A DNA stretch of 64,000 bases from JBJHBP01 sp050485685 (GCA_050485685.1 JBJHBW010000001.1:62001-126000); one strand, 5' to 3'. Positions 33,703 to 42,920 are shown, numbered from the stretch's first letter. Made by a program: numbers and translations. Notes: generated from the letters alone by a model not told the origin.

Positions 33703-36102
33703 ATGAGCGAAGCGGAAAACGCGGAAAAGGCGCTTGTCACAGCGCAGCGATCCAGCCTGCCCGAAGATGTTCTGCTGATCGTGCCGGTACGCAACCTGGT
33801 CATGTTTCCCGGTGCAGTCACGCAGGTCACGCTGGGCCGGGACATCTCGATCAGCGCGGCCGAGGAAGCCGTGAATCAGGGCCACAAGCTGGGCATCGTG
33901 CTGCAGCGAGATCCTTCCGTGGACATACCGGGGCCCGGCGACCTGTATGCCATGGGCACAACCGTCAGCGTGGTGCGCTACCTGAAGGCGCCGAACGGCA
34001 TGCACCACCTGATCTGCCAGGGCGAACAGCGCTTCCGGGTGCTCGACTACATCCCTGACCTGAAATTTCTTGCCGCCCGCTTCGAGCTGATCAGGGAAAC
34101 CGAGTCCGGCGATGCCGCGGTGGAGGCGCGCGCGACCTACCTGAAGCAGAAAGCCGCGGAAGCGATCGAACTGCTGCCCCAGGCACCGCCGGAGCTGGCG
34201 CACGCCCTGAAGCAGGTGGAGTCGGCCAATCTGCTGGCGGACCTGATCGCCGGTCTGATCGATATCAAGCCGTCGGAAAAACAGGACATCCTCGAGACAC
34301 TGGACATTGGCGAGCGCCTGGACAAGGTGACCGAGTTTCTCGCCCATCGCGTGCAGGTGCTGAAGCTGTCGCGGGAGATCGGCGAGCAGACGCAGGAGAA
34401 ACTGGACGAGCGCCAGCGCGAGTACCTGCTGCGCGAGCAGCTGAAAACCATAAGGAAGGAACTGGGTGAAGACCAGGAGCACGCACAGACCGAGGAACTT
34501 CGCGATGCCATTCGCGACGCAGCGTTTCCGGACGAGGTCAGGCAACAGGCTGAAAAGGAGCTTAAGCGGCTCGAGATGATGCCGGAAGCGGCAGCAGAGT
34601 ACTCCATGCTGCGCACCTACCTCGACTGGCTGGTGTCCTTGCCGTGGTCAACGCTGGACGAAGAGAACATCGACATCGCCAGGGCACGCGAGGTGCTGGA
34701 CGAGGATCATTACGGCCTGCCGAAGATCAAGCGCCGCATACTGGAGTATCTGGCGGTACGCAAACTCAATCCGCAGGGACGCAGCCCGATACTGTGTTTC
34801 GTAGGCCCGCCGGGCGTGGGCAAGACTTCGCTGGGTCAGAGCATTGCGCGCGCAGTGGGCCTGAAGTTCATACGCGCCAGCCTCGGTGGTGTGCACGATG
34901 AAGCTGAAATCCGCGGCCACAGACGCACCTACATCGGCTCCATGCCCGGTACCGTGATTCAGAGTCTGAAGAAGGCCGGCACGCGCAATCCGGTATTCAT
35001 GCTGGACGAGATGGACAAGCTGGGGACCGGATTCCACGGCGACCCGTCCGCTGCGCTGCTGGAGGTGCTGGATCCGGAACAGAACACCACCTTCCGCGAT
35101 CACTATCTGGATCTGCCGTTCGACCTCAGCAAGGTATTCTTCATCGGCACCGCCAACGTGCTGGACAGCATTCCAGGGCCGCTGCGCGACCGCATGGAAG
35201 TCATAGAACTGCCGGGTTACACGCAGGATGAGAAACTCGAGATTGCACGCCGCTATCTGGTGCGCCGACAGCGTTCCGCGAACGGACTGAAAGACGATCA
35301 GGTAGCCGTGGACGACAATGCGCTGCGCGCACTGATCGACGGCTATACCCGCGAGGCCGGGGTGCGCAATCTGGAACGGGAGATCGGCGCCTTGATGCGC
35401 AATGCCGCAATGCGGGTCAGCGAAGGATCCGTCGACCACGTGACGATATCAGCCGAAGACGTGGAAAAAATACTCGGCGCGCCGAGATTCGAAAGTGAAG
35501 TGAAACTGCGCACCAGCGTACCCGGCGTCGCAACGGGCCTCGCGTGGACACCCGTGGGCGGAGACATCCTCTTCATAGAGGCCAGTCTGGTACCGGGCAA
35601 GGGCAACCTGATACTGACCGGCCAGCTCGGCGACGTCATGAAGGAAAGTGCGCAGGCCGCCGTCAGCCTGGCCAAATCGCGTCTCGCCACTCTGGGCGTT
35701 GATCGCAAGGTCATGGAAGAAAACGACCTGCACATTCATGTACCGGCCGGCGCAATCCCCAAGGATGGTCCCAGTGCCGGCACCGCGATGTTCGTTGCGG
35801 TCGCTTCCTTGCTCAGCGGACAGCATGTGCGCCATGACGTGGCCATGACCGGCGAGATCAGCCTGCGCGGTCTGGTGCTGCCGGTAGGCGGTATCAAGGA
35901 AAAAACACTGGCTGCATTGCGCGCAGGGATCACCACGGTGCTGCTGCCGGCCCGGAATCGCAAGGATCTCGAAGACATCCCGGAACATGCGCGGGAACAG
36001 ATCCGCTTCATCTGGCTGGAGCATGTGGATGATGCGCTGGAAGCAGCCATTGGTCTGGCAGGTACGGATCAGTCGGCTTCCCTGTCCCGCGCACAACAGT
36101 GA
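33703..36102 (+). CDS. lon: Lon protease
   Basis: Lon is the cytosolic ATP-dependent serine protease that degrades misfolded and regulatory proteins. The 799-aa protein has the LON substrate-binding domain (LLIVPVRNLVMFPGAVTQV), a coiled-coil helical region, the AAA+ module (Walker A GPPGVGKT, 368-375; Walker B VFMLDEMDK) and the protease domain with Ser691 in DGPSAGTAM and the catalytic Lys in GGIKEKTLAA. The ATG at 33703 matches family length. The last 34 bp overlap convergent nrdJ. Confidence 0.97.
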   Translation: MSEAENAEKALVTAQRSSLPEDVLLIVPVRNLVMFPGAVTQVTLGRDISISAAEEAVNQGHKLGIVLQRDPSVDIPGPGDLYAMGTTVSVVRYLKAPNGMHHLICQGEQRFRVLDYIPDLKFLAARFELIRETESGDAAVEARATYLKQKAAEAIELLPQAPPELAHALKQVESANLLADLIAGLIDIKPSEKQDILETLDIGERLDKVTEFLAHRVQVLKLSREIGEQTQEKLDERQREYLLREQLKTIRKELGEDQEHAQTEELRDAIRDAAFPDEVRQQAEKELKRLEMMPEAAAEYSMLRTYLDWLVSLPWSTLDEENIDIARAREVLDEDHYGLPKIKRRILEYLAVRKLNPQGRSPILCFVGPPGVGKTSLGQSIARAVGLKFIRASLGGVHDEAEIRGHRRTYIGSMPGTVIQSLKKAGTRNPVFMLDEMDKLGTGFHGDPSAALLEVLDPEQNTTFRDHYLDLPFDLSKVFFIGTANVLDSIPGPLRDRMEVIELPGYTQDEKLEIARRYLVRRQRSANGLKDDQVAVDDNALRALIDGYTREAGVRNLEREIGALMRNAAMRVSEGSVDHVTISAEDVEKILGAPRFESEVKLRTSVPGVATGLAWTPVGGDILFIEASLVPGKGNLILTGQLGDVMKESAQAAVSLAKSRLATLGVDRKVMEENDLHIHVPAGAIPKDGPSAGTAMFVAVASLLSGQHVRHDVAMTGEISLRGLVLPVGGIKEKTLAALRAGITTVLLPARNRKDLEDIPEHAREQIRFIWLEHVDDALEAAIGLAGTDQSASLSRAQQ

Positions 36103-37886
36103 GCACCGGCCGGTTCGCCTGACAGCACGGCTCCGCGCACTGCATTCGGCCTGAAGACCGTGCAACCTTTCAGGCCCAGTTCCCACGCGCGCTCGTAGAC
36201 ATCGGCAAACGCTTCACGCGGAAGCGTTTCAGGCACGTTGATGGTCTTCGAAATCGCGTTGTCCACCATGGTCTGTAGTGCAGCCAGCATATCCAGGTGT
36301 GCCCGCGGCGCGAGTTCGGCAGCGGTGACGAAACAATCCGGTAACGGTCCGATTCGATGGCGTTGCCATAAGGCGTAGGCGTAATCCACGCTACGATGCG
36401 GCTGCGGCTTGCCATCGGCATCGAGAACGCGACGCGTCCCCTGCAGTGCGAAAACCGGCTCTATGCCACTCGATACATTGTTGGCCAGCACACTGATGGT
36501 ACCGGCCGGGGCAATGGCAAGCAGGTGGCTGTTGCGTATGCCGTGGCGCGCAATCGCGTCGCGGATCGAGTCCGGCAGCGAGCGGATAAACGGAGCTTCA
36601 AGGCAGGCCTCGCGATCCAGCGCGGGGAACGGACCTTTCTCCACTGCCAGCGCACACGACTGCCGGTACGCGGCATCGCGGATAGTCGCAAGCATCCGCA
36701 CGGCGGTATGACGGGCGACATCGCTGTCGTAATGCAGGCCCAACATGATCAGAGCATCGCCAAGGCCGGTAAGACCAAGCCCTATCCTGCGTGTCGCATG
36801 CGCCTGTGCCCGCTGCTCGGGCAACGGAAAACGCGAAAGGTCGGTCACATTATCGAGAAACCGCACCGCCAGTGCTGCGGATTCTGCGAGTGCGTGAAAA
36901 TCCATCGCTGCCGAACGGTCGAAGGGATTGCGCACGAACTGCGTCAGATTCAGCGAACCAAGGTTGCAGGCGCCGTGCGCCGGCAGAGGAATCTCGCCAC
37001 AGGGATTGGTGGTCGTGATGTGCTCGCGATACCAGAGATTGTTCTGTCGGTTGATGGTATCGACGAACAGCACACCAGGTTCGGCTGTGTCGTATGCGGC
37101 ATCCATGATGCGCTGCCACAGCCGCCGCGCCGGAACCTCGCGTACCACCCGGCACGCCACCGGGTATTCGCTGCCTGACCAGTGCAGCTGGCGCAGAGGT
37201 CCGTCAGCGTAGGCCTGATCTGCCGGAAAACACAGCGGCCAGAGACGATCTTCGCGGACCGCGTGCATGAACTCGTCGCTGACCTGCACCGACACATTGA
37301 AATTGACCAGCGCTCCGGCTTCACGCTTGGCATCGACAAACGTCTCGATATCCGGATGATCGCATCGCAACGTCGCCATCATCGCACCGCGGCGGGCGCC
37401 GGTGGACAGCAGCGTTGCGCACATGGCATCCCAGATGCGCATGAAAGAGACCGGCCCTGACGCGATGGTTCCACGCGTCGCTGCCGCGCTGCCCCTGGGA
37501 CGCAGGCCTGAGAAGTCCACGCCTATGCCGCCACCCCACTGCATGGTCACCGCACTGTGCTTGAGGTGGTCGAATATCGCGTCCAGCGAATCCCTCAGGT
37601 GGCCCATCACGAAGCAGTTGTACAATGTCACTTCGCGCGCCGTGCCGGCACCGGCAAGGATACGTCCCGCAGGGAGAAACTTCAGACCCGTGAGCAGCGC
37701 GGTGAACTCCCTCTGCCATGCTTCGCGGCGCGACGACTCCACACCGGCCACGGCGTGCGCCACACGATCCCAGCTGTCGGCAATCGTGCGTTCCGGTTCG
37801 CGCCCGCTGCGGGGTGGTGCCGTGTAGCGGTATTTTGCCGCCCACACGGATCTCGACAGCGCATCTTCCAGTGCCGGGTCCGTCAT
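36069..37886 (-). CDS. nrdJ: Class II (adenosylcobalamin-dependent) ribonucleotide reductase
   Basis: The 605-aa protein reduces ribonucleotides using a B12-generated thiyl radical. Landmarks are GRILAGAGTAREVTLYNCFV, the loop STGARRGAMMATLRCDHPDI, the radical-site NPCGEIPLPAHGACNLGSLN, SHLLAIAPAGTISVLANNVSSGIEP and NVPETLPREAFADVY. The C-terminus ends in a Cys-Cys pair followed by ARDREAD, probably the redox relay. It lacks an N-terminal ATP cone and is compact for the family. The ATG at 37886 is used; the frame extends further upstream. No cobalamin riboswitch was recognised. Confidence 0.92.
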   Translation of the reverse strand: MTDPALEDALSRSVWAAKYRYTAPPRSGREPERTIADSWDRVAHAVAGVESSRREAWQREFTALLTGLKFLPAGRILAGAGTAREVTLYNCFVMGHLRDSLDAIFDHLKHSAVTMQWGGGIGVDFSGLRPRGSAAATRGTIASGPVSFMRIWDAMCATLLSTGARRGAMMATLRCDHPDIETFVDAKREAGALVNFNVSVQVSDEFMHAVREDRLWPLCFPADQAYADGPLRQLHWSGSEYPVACRVVREVPARRLWQRIMDAAYDTAEPGVLFVDTINRQNNLWYREHITTTNPCGEIPLPAHGACNLGSLNLTQFVRNPFDRSAAMDFHALAESAALAVRFLDNVTDLSRFPLPEQRAQAHATRRIGLGLTGLGDALIMLGLHYDSDVARHTAVRMLATIRDAAYRQSCALAVEKGPFPALDREACLEAPFIRSLPDSIRDAIARHGIRNSHLLAIAPAGTISVLANNVSSGIEPVFALQGTRRVLDADGKPQPHRSVDYAYALWQRHRIGPLPDCFVTAAELAPRAHLDMLAALQTMVDNAISKTINVPETLPREAFADVYERAWELGLKGCTVFRPNAVRGAVLSGEPAGAHCCARDREAD

Positions 37887-38012
37887 GTCCTGTCCGGTTG
37901 CGGCGGTCGGTTTGGTGACGACGTTACAATGCGGCAACGTTGCTCGCCAGTGCAACCGCGCCGGTTGGCACGCCAGACAGGGTCAGCGACAATCGGCGCG
38001 CCGCGAGCGGAG

Positions 38013-39185
38013 ATGACATTGGACGACTCGACACTGGACCGCTTCGCACGTTCACGCCTGGCGCTGTGGGAGCGTCGCAGCCTGCGCAGAACGCTGCACG
38101 AAACCGAAAGACTGGATCATGCCGGCGTGGTCGATAACGGCGAGGCGCTGGTCTCGTTCACATGCAATGACTACCTCGGCCTGAGTCGGCATCCGGCACT
38201 GATCACCGCGAGCACGGAAGCCACGCGCCGCTACGGCACCGGTGCCGGTGCGTCACGTCTGGTGACAGGCAACCATCCTCTCTACCGCACCCTCGAGAAA
38301 AAACTGGCGGCTCTGAAGGGCGGCGAAGATGCCGTCGTATTCGGCAGCGGCTACCTGGCCAGCATGGGTGTATTGACGGCCCTGGCTGCAGCGCCGGATC
38401 TGATCCTGCTGGACGAACTCTCTCACTCCTGCCTGTTCGCCGGCGCCCGCCTCAGCGGTGCGCGAGCGCTCACGTTTCCGCACAACGACGTAACAGAGCT
38501 TGGCGCGCTTCTGGAACGCGAGCGCGCGGGGCATCGCCACTGTCTGATCGTGACGGAAGGCGTGTTCAGCATGGACGGTGACCGCGCGCCATTGCCGGCG
38601 CTGGCAACACTGACCGCGCAATACGATGCCTGGCTGCTGACCGACGATGCGCATGCACTGGGCGTGATAGGACAGGGGCGCGGCAGCGCTCACGCGCACG
38701 GCCGCACGCCCGTCCCCGTGCATGTGCAGATCGGCACGTTGTCGAAGGCGGTCGGTGCCTATGGCGGCTATGCCTGCGCCAGCGCGCCGGTTGCCGAACT
38801 GCTGCGTAATCGCGCGCGCAGTTTCGTGTATTCCACCGGCCTGCCACCTGGCACCGTGGCGGCCGCGGCAGCGGCGCTGGATATCATTGCGTCGGACAGG
38901 GAACGTGTCGCTGCACCGCTGCGGCATGCGCGCGCCTTCACCGAGGCCGCCGGTCTGCCACCGGCCGCCAGTGCCATTGTCTCGCTGCCCATGGGTACAC
39001 CGCAGCGAGCGCTTGAGGCCAGCCGGGAGCTGCGCAAGCATGGTTTTCTGGTGGTAGCGATTCGCCCGCCCACCGTGCCGTCCGGCACCGCCCGGTTGCG
39101 TGTGACATTCTCCGCCGCGCATTCCCCGGCGCAGGTGCAGGCGCTGTCGGCGGCCGTGCAGAAGATTGGCAAGGACCGCTCATGA
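38013..39185 (+). CDS. bioF: 8-amino-7-oxononanoate synthase
   Basis: BioF condenses pimeloyl-thioester with alanine using PLP. The 390-aa protein has SFTCNDYLGLSRHP, YGTGAGASRLVTGNHPLYRTLE, DELSHSCLFAGARLSGA, TDDAHALGVIGQGRG and the PLP lysine in GTLSKAVGAYGGY. The ATG at 38013 follows GAGCGGAG; the frame extends upstream over the spacer without family sequence. Its stop overlaps the bioD ATG by 4 nt. Confidence 0.95.
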   Translation: MTLDDSTLDRFARSRLALWERRSLRRTLHETERLDHAGVVDNGEALVSFTCNDYLGLSRHPALITASTEATRRYGTGAGASRLVTGNHPLYRTLEKKLAALKGGEDAVVFGSGYLASMGVLTALAAAPDLILLDELSHSCLFAGARLSGARALTFPHNDVTELGALLERERAGHRHCLIVTEGVFSMDGDRAPLPALATLTAQYDAWLLTDDAHALGVIGQGRGSAHAHGRTPVPVHVQIGTLSKAVGAYGGYACASAPVAELLRNRARSFVYSTGLPPGTVAAAAAALDIIASDRERVAAPLRHARAFTEAAGLPPAASAIVSLPMGTPQRALEASRELRKHGFLVVAIRPPTVPSGTARLRVTFSAAHSPAQVQALSAAVQKIGKDRS

Positions 39186-39907
39186 GCCGACTGTTCATCG
39201 CCGGATCAGGCACCGGGGTCGGCAAGACCCTGGTCACCTGTCTGCTGACACGCGAGCTGCGGGCCGCGGGCTGCCGCGTGCGCGCGCTCAAGCCACTGGA
39301 AACCGGCTTCGACCCCGGGCAGCCGCAACTCAGTGATGGCGCGCAACTGCTGCAGGCCATGGGACTTGCGCCCAGCGACTTCCATCTGCGTCGCGTCACG
39401 GGCTGGCAGTTTACGCAACCACTGTCCCCGGACATGGCCGCGGCCCGTGAGGGTCGCAGGATTCCTTTTTCCGAACTGGTCGAGTTCTGTGACGACACGC
39501 CTGGTGAGATTTCCCTGATCGAGGGCGTGGGCGGGGTGATGGTGCCACTGGATGACACACACACGGTGCTGGACTGGATCTCGGCCCTGGCCGCCCCGGT
39601 CGTGCTGGTTACGGGGAGTTATCTGGGCTCTCTCAGTCACACACTGACGGCGGTAACCGCGCTGAAGACCCGGTCCGTCCGGCTTGCCGCCGTGATCGTG
39701 AGTGAGTCACCGGAGCAACCGGTACCGCTCTCAGAGACCGCCGCTACGCTGCGCCGGTTCATCACCGACACGACCATCATCCCGCTGCCGCGCCTGACGG
39801 AAAAAAAAGCGGGCGCCATCGAGGCGCCCGAAATGCTGCCGCTGATGGACGGCTTGCGGGGGACTATTGCTGCAGCGCAACAAGCCGACGGGATTCAGCT
39901 TCGCTGA
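39182..39907 (+). CDS. bioD: Dethiobiotin synthetase
   Basis: BioD carboxylates DAPA to dethiobiotin with ATP. The 241-aa protein has Walker A GSGTGVGKTLVTCLLTRELR, KPLETGFD and IEGVGGVMVPLDDTHTVLDW. It is translationally coupled to bioF. Its C-terminal coding region contains the intrinsic terminator of the convergent unit (39801-39830) and overlaps the OmpA-like gene by 44 bp. bioB, bioC and bioH are not in the window. Confidence 0.95.
   Translation: MSRLFIAGSGTGVGKTLVTCLLTRELRAAGCRVRALKPLETGFDPGQPQLSDGAQLLQAMGLAPSDFHLRRVTGWQFTQPLSPDMAAAREGRRIPFSELVEFCDDTPGEISLIEGVGGVMVPLDDTHTVLDWISALAAPVVLVTGSYLGSLSHTLTAVTALKTRSVRLAAVIVSESPEQPVPLSETAATLRRFITDTTIIPLPRLTEKKAGAIEAPEMLPLMDGLRGTIAAAQQADGIQLR
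39801..39830 (-). terminator. Intrinsic terminator of the minus-strand envelope gene run
   Basis: On the minus strand a perfect 8-bp stem (CGGGCGCC / GGCGCCCG, 39810-39830) with a 5-nt loop is followed within 1 nt by eight T residues (39808-39801). This is a textbook rho-independent terminator, 33 nt past the stop codon of the OmpA-like gene. It lies within the bioD coding sequence on the other strand, where it encodes EKKAGAIEAPE. Confidence 0.9.
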
Positions 39908-40619
39908 TCAGACGCATCTGCACACGCCTGTCCAGCGCCATCGCTTCACGATCGTCGGGCGAAGCGCTCGCGTAACGCGTCCCTTCAGCCGTCATCACGA
40001 TTCGGTCACCTGGCACACCTGCACTGATCAGCACCGCGCGCACGGTCTCGGCACGCTCCGCTGACAGCTGGCGGTTGTAGTCCTCGTCGCCTCGCGCATC
40101 GGCATGTCCGGACAGGTGAACGGCGACGCCGCTCATCGGACGTATCAGTTCCGCAATGCGTGACAGCCGTTGTTCGGAATCGGCATCCAGCGAGCTGTCG
40201 GCCGTGCGGAACAACACCTGCAGGTCGATCGCCTCCTGCAGCACATCGCGATGCGCACGCTGTTCTGCGGCCAGCTGTGCTGCCAGGCGTTCCACTTCGT
40301 GCTCGTTACTGAGCACAACATTGCGCAGCGATGCGACTTCGGCCAGCGCTGCATCGGCAATCTGCTCGGCTTCGACGCGACCGCTGTGTTCCTGATCGAT
40401 GCGGTTGCCCAGCCAGCCGCCGAGCGCGACGCCGATCAGCAGGCCCACCGGACCGCCCGCGGCGGCACCGATGGCCGCACCGCTGCCCAGGCCAACCAGT
40501 TCGCGCTTGTTGACCTCCTCGCCCGACCGGCGCTCGCCGTATCGCTCCTTCGCCATTGCGCCTGCGCCCGCCGTCATCAGCGCCGCGGACACGGCCAACG
40601 CAATCATCTGCTTCTTCAT
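39864..40619 (-). CDS. OmpA-family protein with glycine zipper (PdsO-like)
   Basis: The 251-aa protein has a signal peptide (cleavage after AMA, residue 23), a glycine-zipper membrane-inserting segment (about 43-71, GLGSGAAIGAAAGGPVGLLI), a coiled stretch, and an OmpA C-like peptidoglycan-binding domain (HLSGHADARGDEDYNRQLSA, ending DRRVQMRL). The order resembles PdsO of the proteobacterial sortase system, but no sortase gene is visible. AAGGAG 6 nt upstream supports the ATG at 40619. It follows the vWA genes after a 193-nt gap, so it may share their transcript or have its own promoter. Probable role: anchoring the outer membrane or envelope complex to peptidoglycan. Confidence 0.8.
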   Translation of the reverse strand: MKKQMIALAVSAALMTAGAGAMAKERYGERRSGEEVNKRELVGLGSGAAIGAAAGGPVGLLIGVALGGWLGNRIDQEHSGRVEAEQIADAALAEVASLRNVVLSNEHEVERLAAQLAAEQRAHRDVLQEAIDLQVLFRTADSSLDADSEQRLSRIAELIRPMSGVAVHLSGHADARGDEDYNRQLSAERAETVRAVLISAGVPGDRIVMTAEGTRYASASPDDREAMALDRRVQMRLISEAESRRLVALQQ

Positions 40620-40812
40620 ATTCAGCTCCTTGCACACTGGGTTCAACCGGATACGTGTGCATTGCACCGCAGGCCGCTGTCGGACCAGCGACAGAATCTG
40701 GCAGCGCGGAAGCAGAACAATGACGAATTGTGGCAGGGCGCACAGGGCCCGGAAGCGGCGCAGAAGCCGCACGCCGCGGCTGTCGGGAGTCGGGGCTGGA
40801 CCGGAATCCGTG

Positions 40813-41823
40813 TCAGCGCATATCGCGGCGCGTGGGCAGCGCGATGAAGCTGCCACCATTGCGCTGCGTGAGCACACGCATCAGCGTGGCGTAGTTGGCT
40901 GCCGTGGTGTGTTCGCCCAGCGCTTCCCAATGAGCCGGAAAGGCAACAGCATGGATGCGCACACGCCGGTTGCCGTCTTCATCCAGCCTGTTGCGCCTGT
41001 CCACTTCACGCACCACCGCATTGATGGAGCCGACCGCGAAGTCGTCGCCGTAGATGTGCAGCGCAATCTTCTTGTCGGGATCGTAGAAGTGATCAATGGC
41101 CGTGATGATGCCTTCGCGCGGTGTGGAGTTCGAGAACGCATTCCAGTTGCGCACGCCATCGATGATGGCCCGACGACGTTCCGGCGTATCCGGAATCCAC
41201 TCGCGCCGGTAACTGGGAAAAAGGTAGCCGCCCATATCGCTCATGACCTGAATGCCCTTGAGCTGGGGATACACCTCCAGCGTCTGCTCCAGCTGACGCA
41301 TCATGCTGTCCCACGCGAACCACAGCATGCTGCCGGATGTGTCGACGATGAAGATCAGGTACTCGCTGTCCACCGGTATGCCACCCACCGTGAAGTCGTC
41401 GCGCGGACGCTCATAGTCGGCGAGCAGTGTGCGCATTTCGTCGGTAAGCTGCTGACGCGCCCGGGCAAGGCGGCCGGCCAGTTCGGCGGAGATTTCCGCG
41501 TCATCCTGCTGATCCAGCAGTTCGGCCCGGATGCGCGTGAGTTCGCTCTGCAGCTGTGCCACCTGCTGCTGATCACGAATGACCTCCGTTGCCGAGCGCG
41601 TCTGCTCGGCATCCAGGCGCTCGGCTTCGGCCAGCAGGTCCTGCAGCTCATCCTGGTATCGCTCTATCGTGTACAGCAGCTCCTGCCGGTTCTCTTCCAG
41701 ACGCACCGGTTCGAACATCTTCGCGATCACGAACAGCAGGATCACCGCACCGAAACCGCACGATATCGCGTCCAGGAACGACAGGCTGAGGGTCTGGATT
41801 TCCTTGCGTGCCCTGCGTTTCAT
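40813..41823 (-). CDS. Membrane-anchored vWA protein with MotB/ExbD-like transmembrane segment (Asp form)
   Basis: The 336-aa protein begins with a positively charged tail and one membrane helix (about 14-35, SLSFLDAISCGFGAVILLF) containing Asp18, placed as the proton-carrying Asp in ExbD (PFID) and MotB. Residues about 40-138 are a coiled coil, and the rest is a von Willebrand A domain with intact metal site DTSGSM (161-166). The topology predicts a periplasmic vWA domain. The ATG overlaps the stop of the paralogous upstream gene by 4 nt. Partnership with the channel protein at 44313 is inferred from that helix and from linkage. Confidence 0.82.
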   Translation of the reverse strand: MKRRARKEIQTLSLSFLDAISCGFGAVILLFVIAKMFEPVRLEENRQELLYTIERYQDELQDLLAEAERLDAEQTRSATEVIRDQQQVAQLQSELTRIRAELLDQQDDAEISAELAGRLARARQQLTDEMRTLLADYERPRDDFTVGGIPVDSEYLIFIVDTSGSMLWFAWDSMMRQLEQTLEVYPQLKGIQVMSDMGGYLFPSYRREWIPDTPERRRAIIDGVRNWNAFSNSTPREGIITAIDHFYDPDKKIALHIYGDDFAVGSINAVVREVDRRNRLDEDGNRRVRIHAVAFPAHWEALGEHTTAANYATLMRVLTQRNGGSFIALPTRRDMR

Positions 41824-42920
41824 GGCCAGTCATCCGCGGGCGCAAGCAACGAGCCACCCGTCTGTATGGCCAGTGTCCAGTAGGCCGGCGCCGCCTGGGG
41901 ATCACCTTCCATCGCCAGCAGTATGGTGTTGACCGGCACACCCACCGGCAGCAGCCTGACCGCACGCGAGAAATGGCTCAGCCGTTCGCGTCCGGTCACG
42001 CCGGAACGCGCCGGCAGCACCTCGCTGCGGGTGGGCAGCTTGTCGATGACCAGGAATATGTTGTCGGGCCGGGGCTGAAGTTCGCGCACCGCACCGAATG
42101 CGGCATGCAGGTTCGTGCCACCGCCGGGCAGGATGGTTCGCAGCCGGTCTATGGCCTGCTGGATCTCACTGCCATCGGAGTTCGTGAGCCAGCGTCCGTC
42201 GCTGCCCTCGACCAGGGAATAGGCATCATCGTTGAAAGCGATGATCTGGAACTGCGTGCCCGGCTGCATCTGTGTGGTGATCCAGTCCACCGTATCCACG
42301 GTCTGGCGCCACTTCGGCGCGCGCATCTGCTGCTCCGGACTCATGTTGCGGCGCCTGAGTATATTCACGACGGTGCGGTCCAGCATGCTCGTTGAAACAT
42401 TCACCAGAATCACCACACGCTCGCCGCCCATGCGCATGCCGGTGACATACTGGCGGTCACCGTCACCGGTGAAGGCGCGTATGCGGTCACCGGCCTGTTC
42501 GGGCGTGATGCTTGCCGCTGACAGCCGCTCGGTCTCCGTGCGCAGCGCAGCCAGATCGGCCTGCAGGCGTTCTATGGTCTGCTGCCTGGCCAGCGTCTGC
42601 TCGGTGGTCTCGACGAACTCATCCGCGGTGCGATCGATCTCCGCAACGAGTTGGTCGTGCAGGCCGCGCAGAACTGCACGCTGTTCGACCAGGTCGGCAA
42701 GTTCATCACGCAGCTCCACGACCGCGCGCCGGCCGGCCAGCACCTGCAGCTGCATGCGGTCCACCTCGGCACTGGTGTCCTCCAGGATACGGTCCTGCTC
42801 CAGGGACATGTTGGCATTGGTGATCATGAAGAACAGGATCACGGCACCGAATCCACAGGTCATGACCGCGAGAAACGCGATCGAGAAAATGTTGAACTCA
42901 CGTCGCCGTCTACGCGCCAT
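41820..42920 (-). CDS. Membrane-anchored vWA protein, paralogue (Ala form)
   Basis: The 366-aa protein is a paralogue of its downstream neighbour: same charged tail, membrane helix (about 12-34, FSIAFLAVMTCGFGAVILFF), coiled coil (40-135) and vWA-like domain. Residue 18 is Ala where the partner has Asp. The metal-site motif is altered to VNVSTSM (Asn174 for the usual Asp). The ATG at 42920 is chosen because GGAG lies 7 nt upstream; an ATG at 42926 is too close to it. It overlaps the FHA gene by 11 nt. Confidence 0.82.
   Translation of the reverse strand: MARRRRREFNIFSIAFLAVMTCGFGAVILFFMITNANMSLEQDRILEDTSAEVDRMQLQVLAGRRAVVELRDELADLVEQRAVLRGLHDQLVAEIDRTADEFVETTEQTLARQQTIERLQADLAALRTETERLSAASITPEQAGDRIRAFTGDGDRQYVTGMRMGGERVVILVNVSTSMLDRTVVNILRRRNMSPEQQMRAPKWRQTVDTVDWITTQMQPGTQFQIIAFNDDAYSLVEGSDGRWLTNSDGSEIQQAIDRLRTILPGGGTNLHAAFGAVRELQPRPDNIFLVIDKLPTRSEVLPARSGVTGRERLSHFSRAVRLLPVGVPVNTILLAMEGDPQAAPAYWTLAIQTGGSLLAPADDWP

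Noticed and set aside
37887..38012. NrdR box or cobalamin riboswitch upstream of nrdJ
   Set aside because: Neither a palindromic NrdR box pair nor a B12-box-like element was recognised in the spacer.
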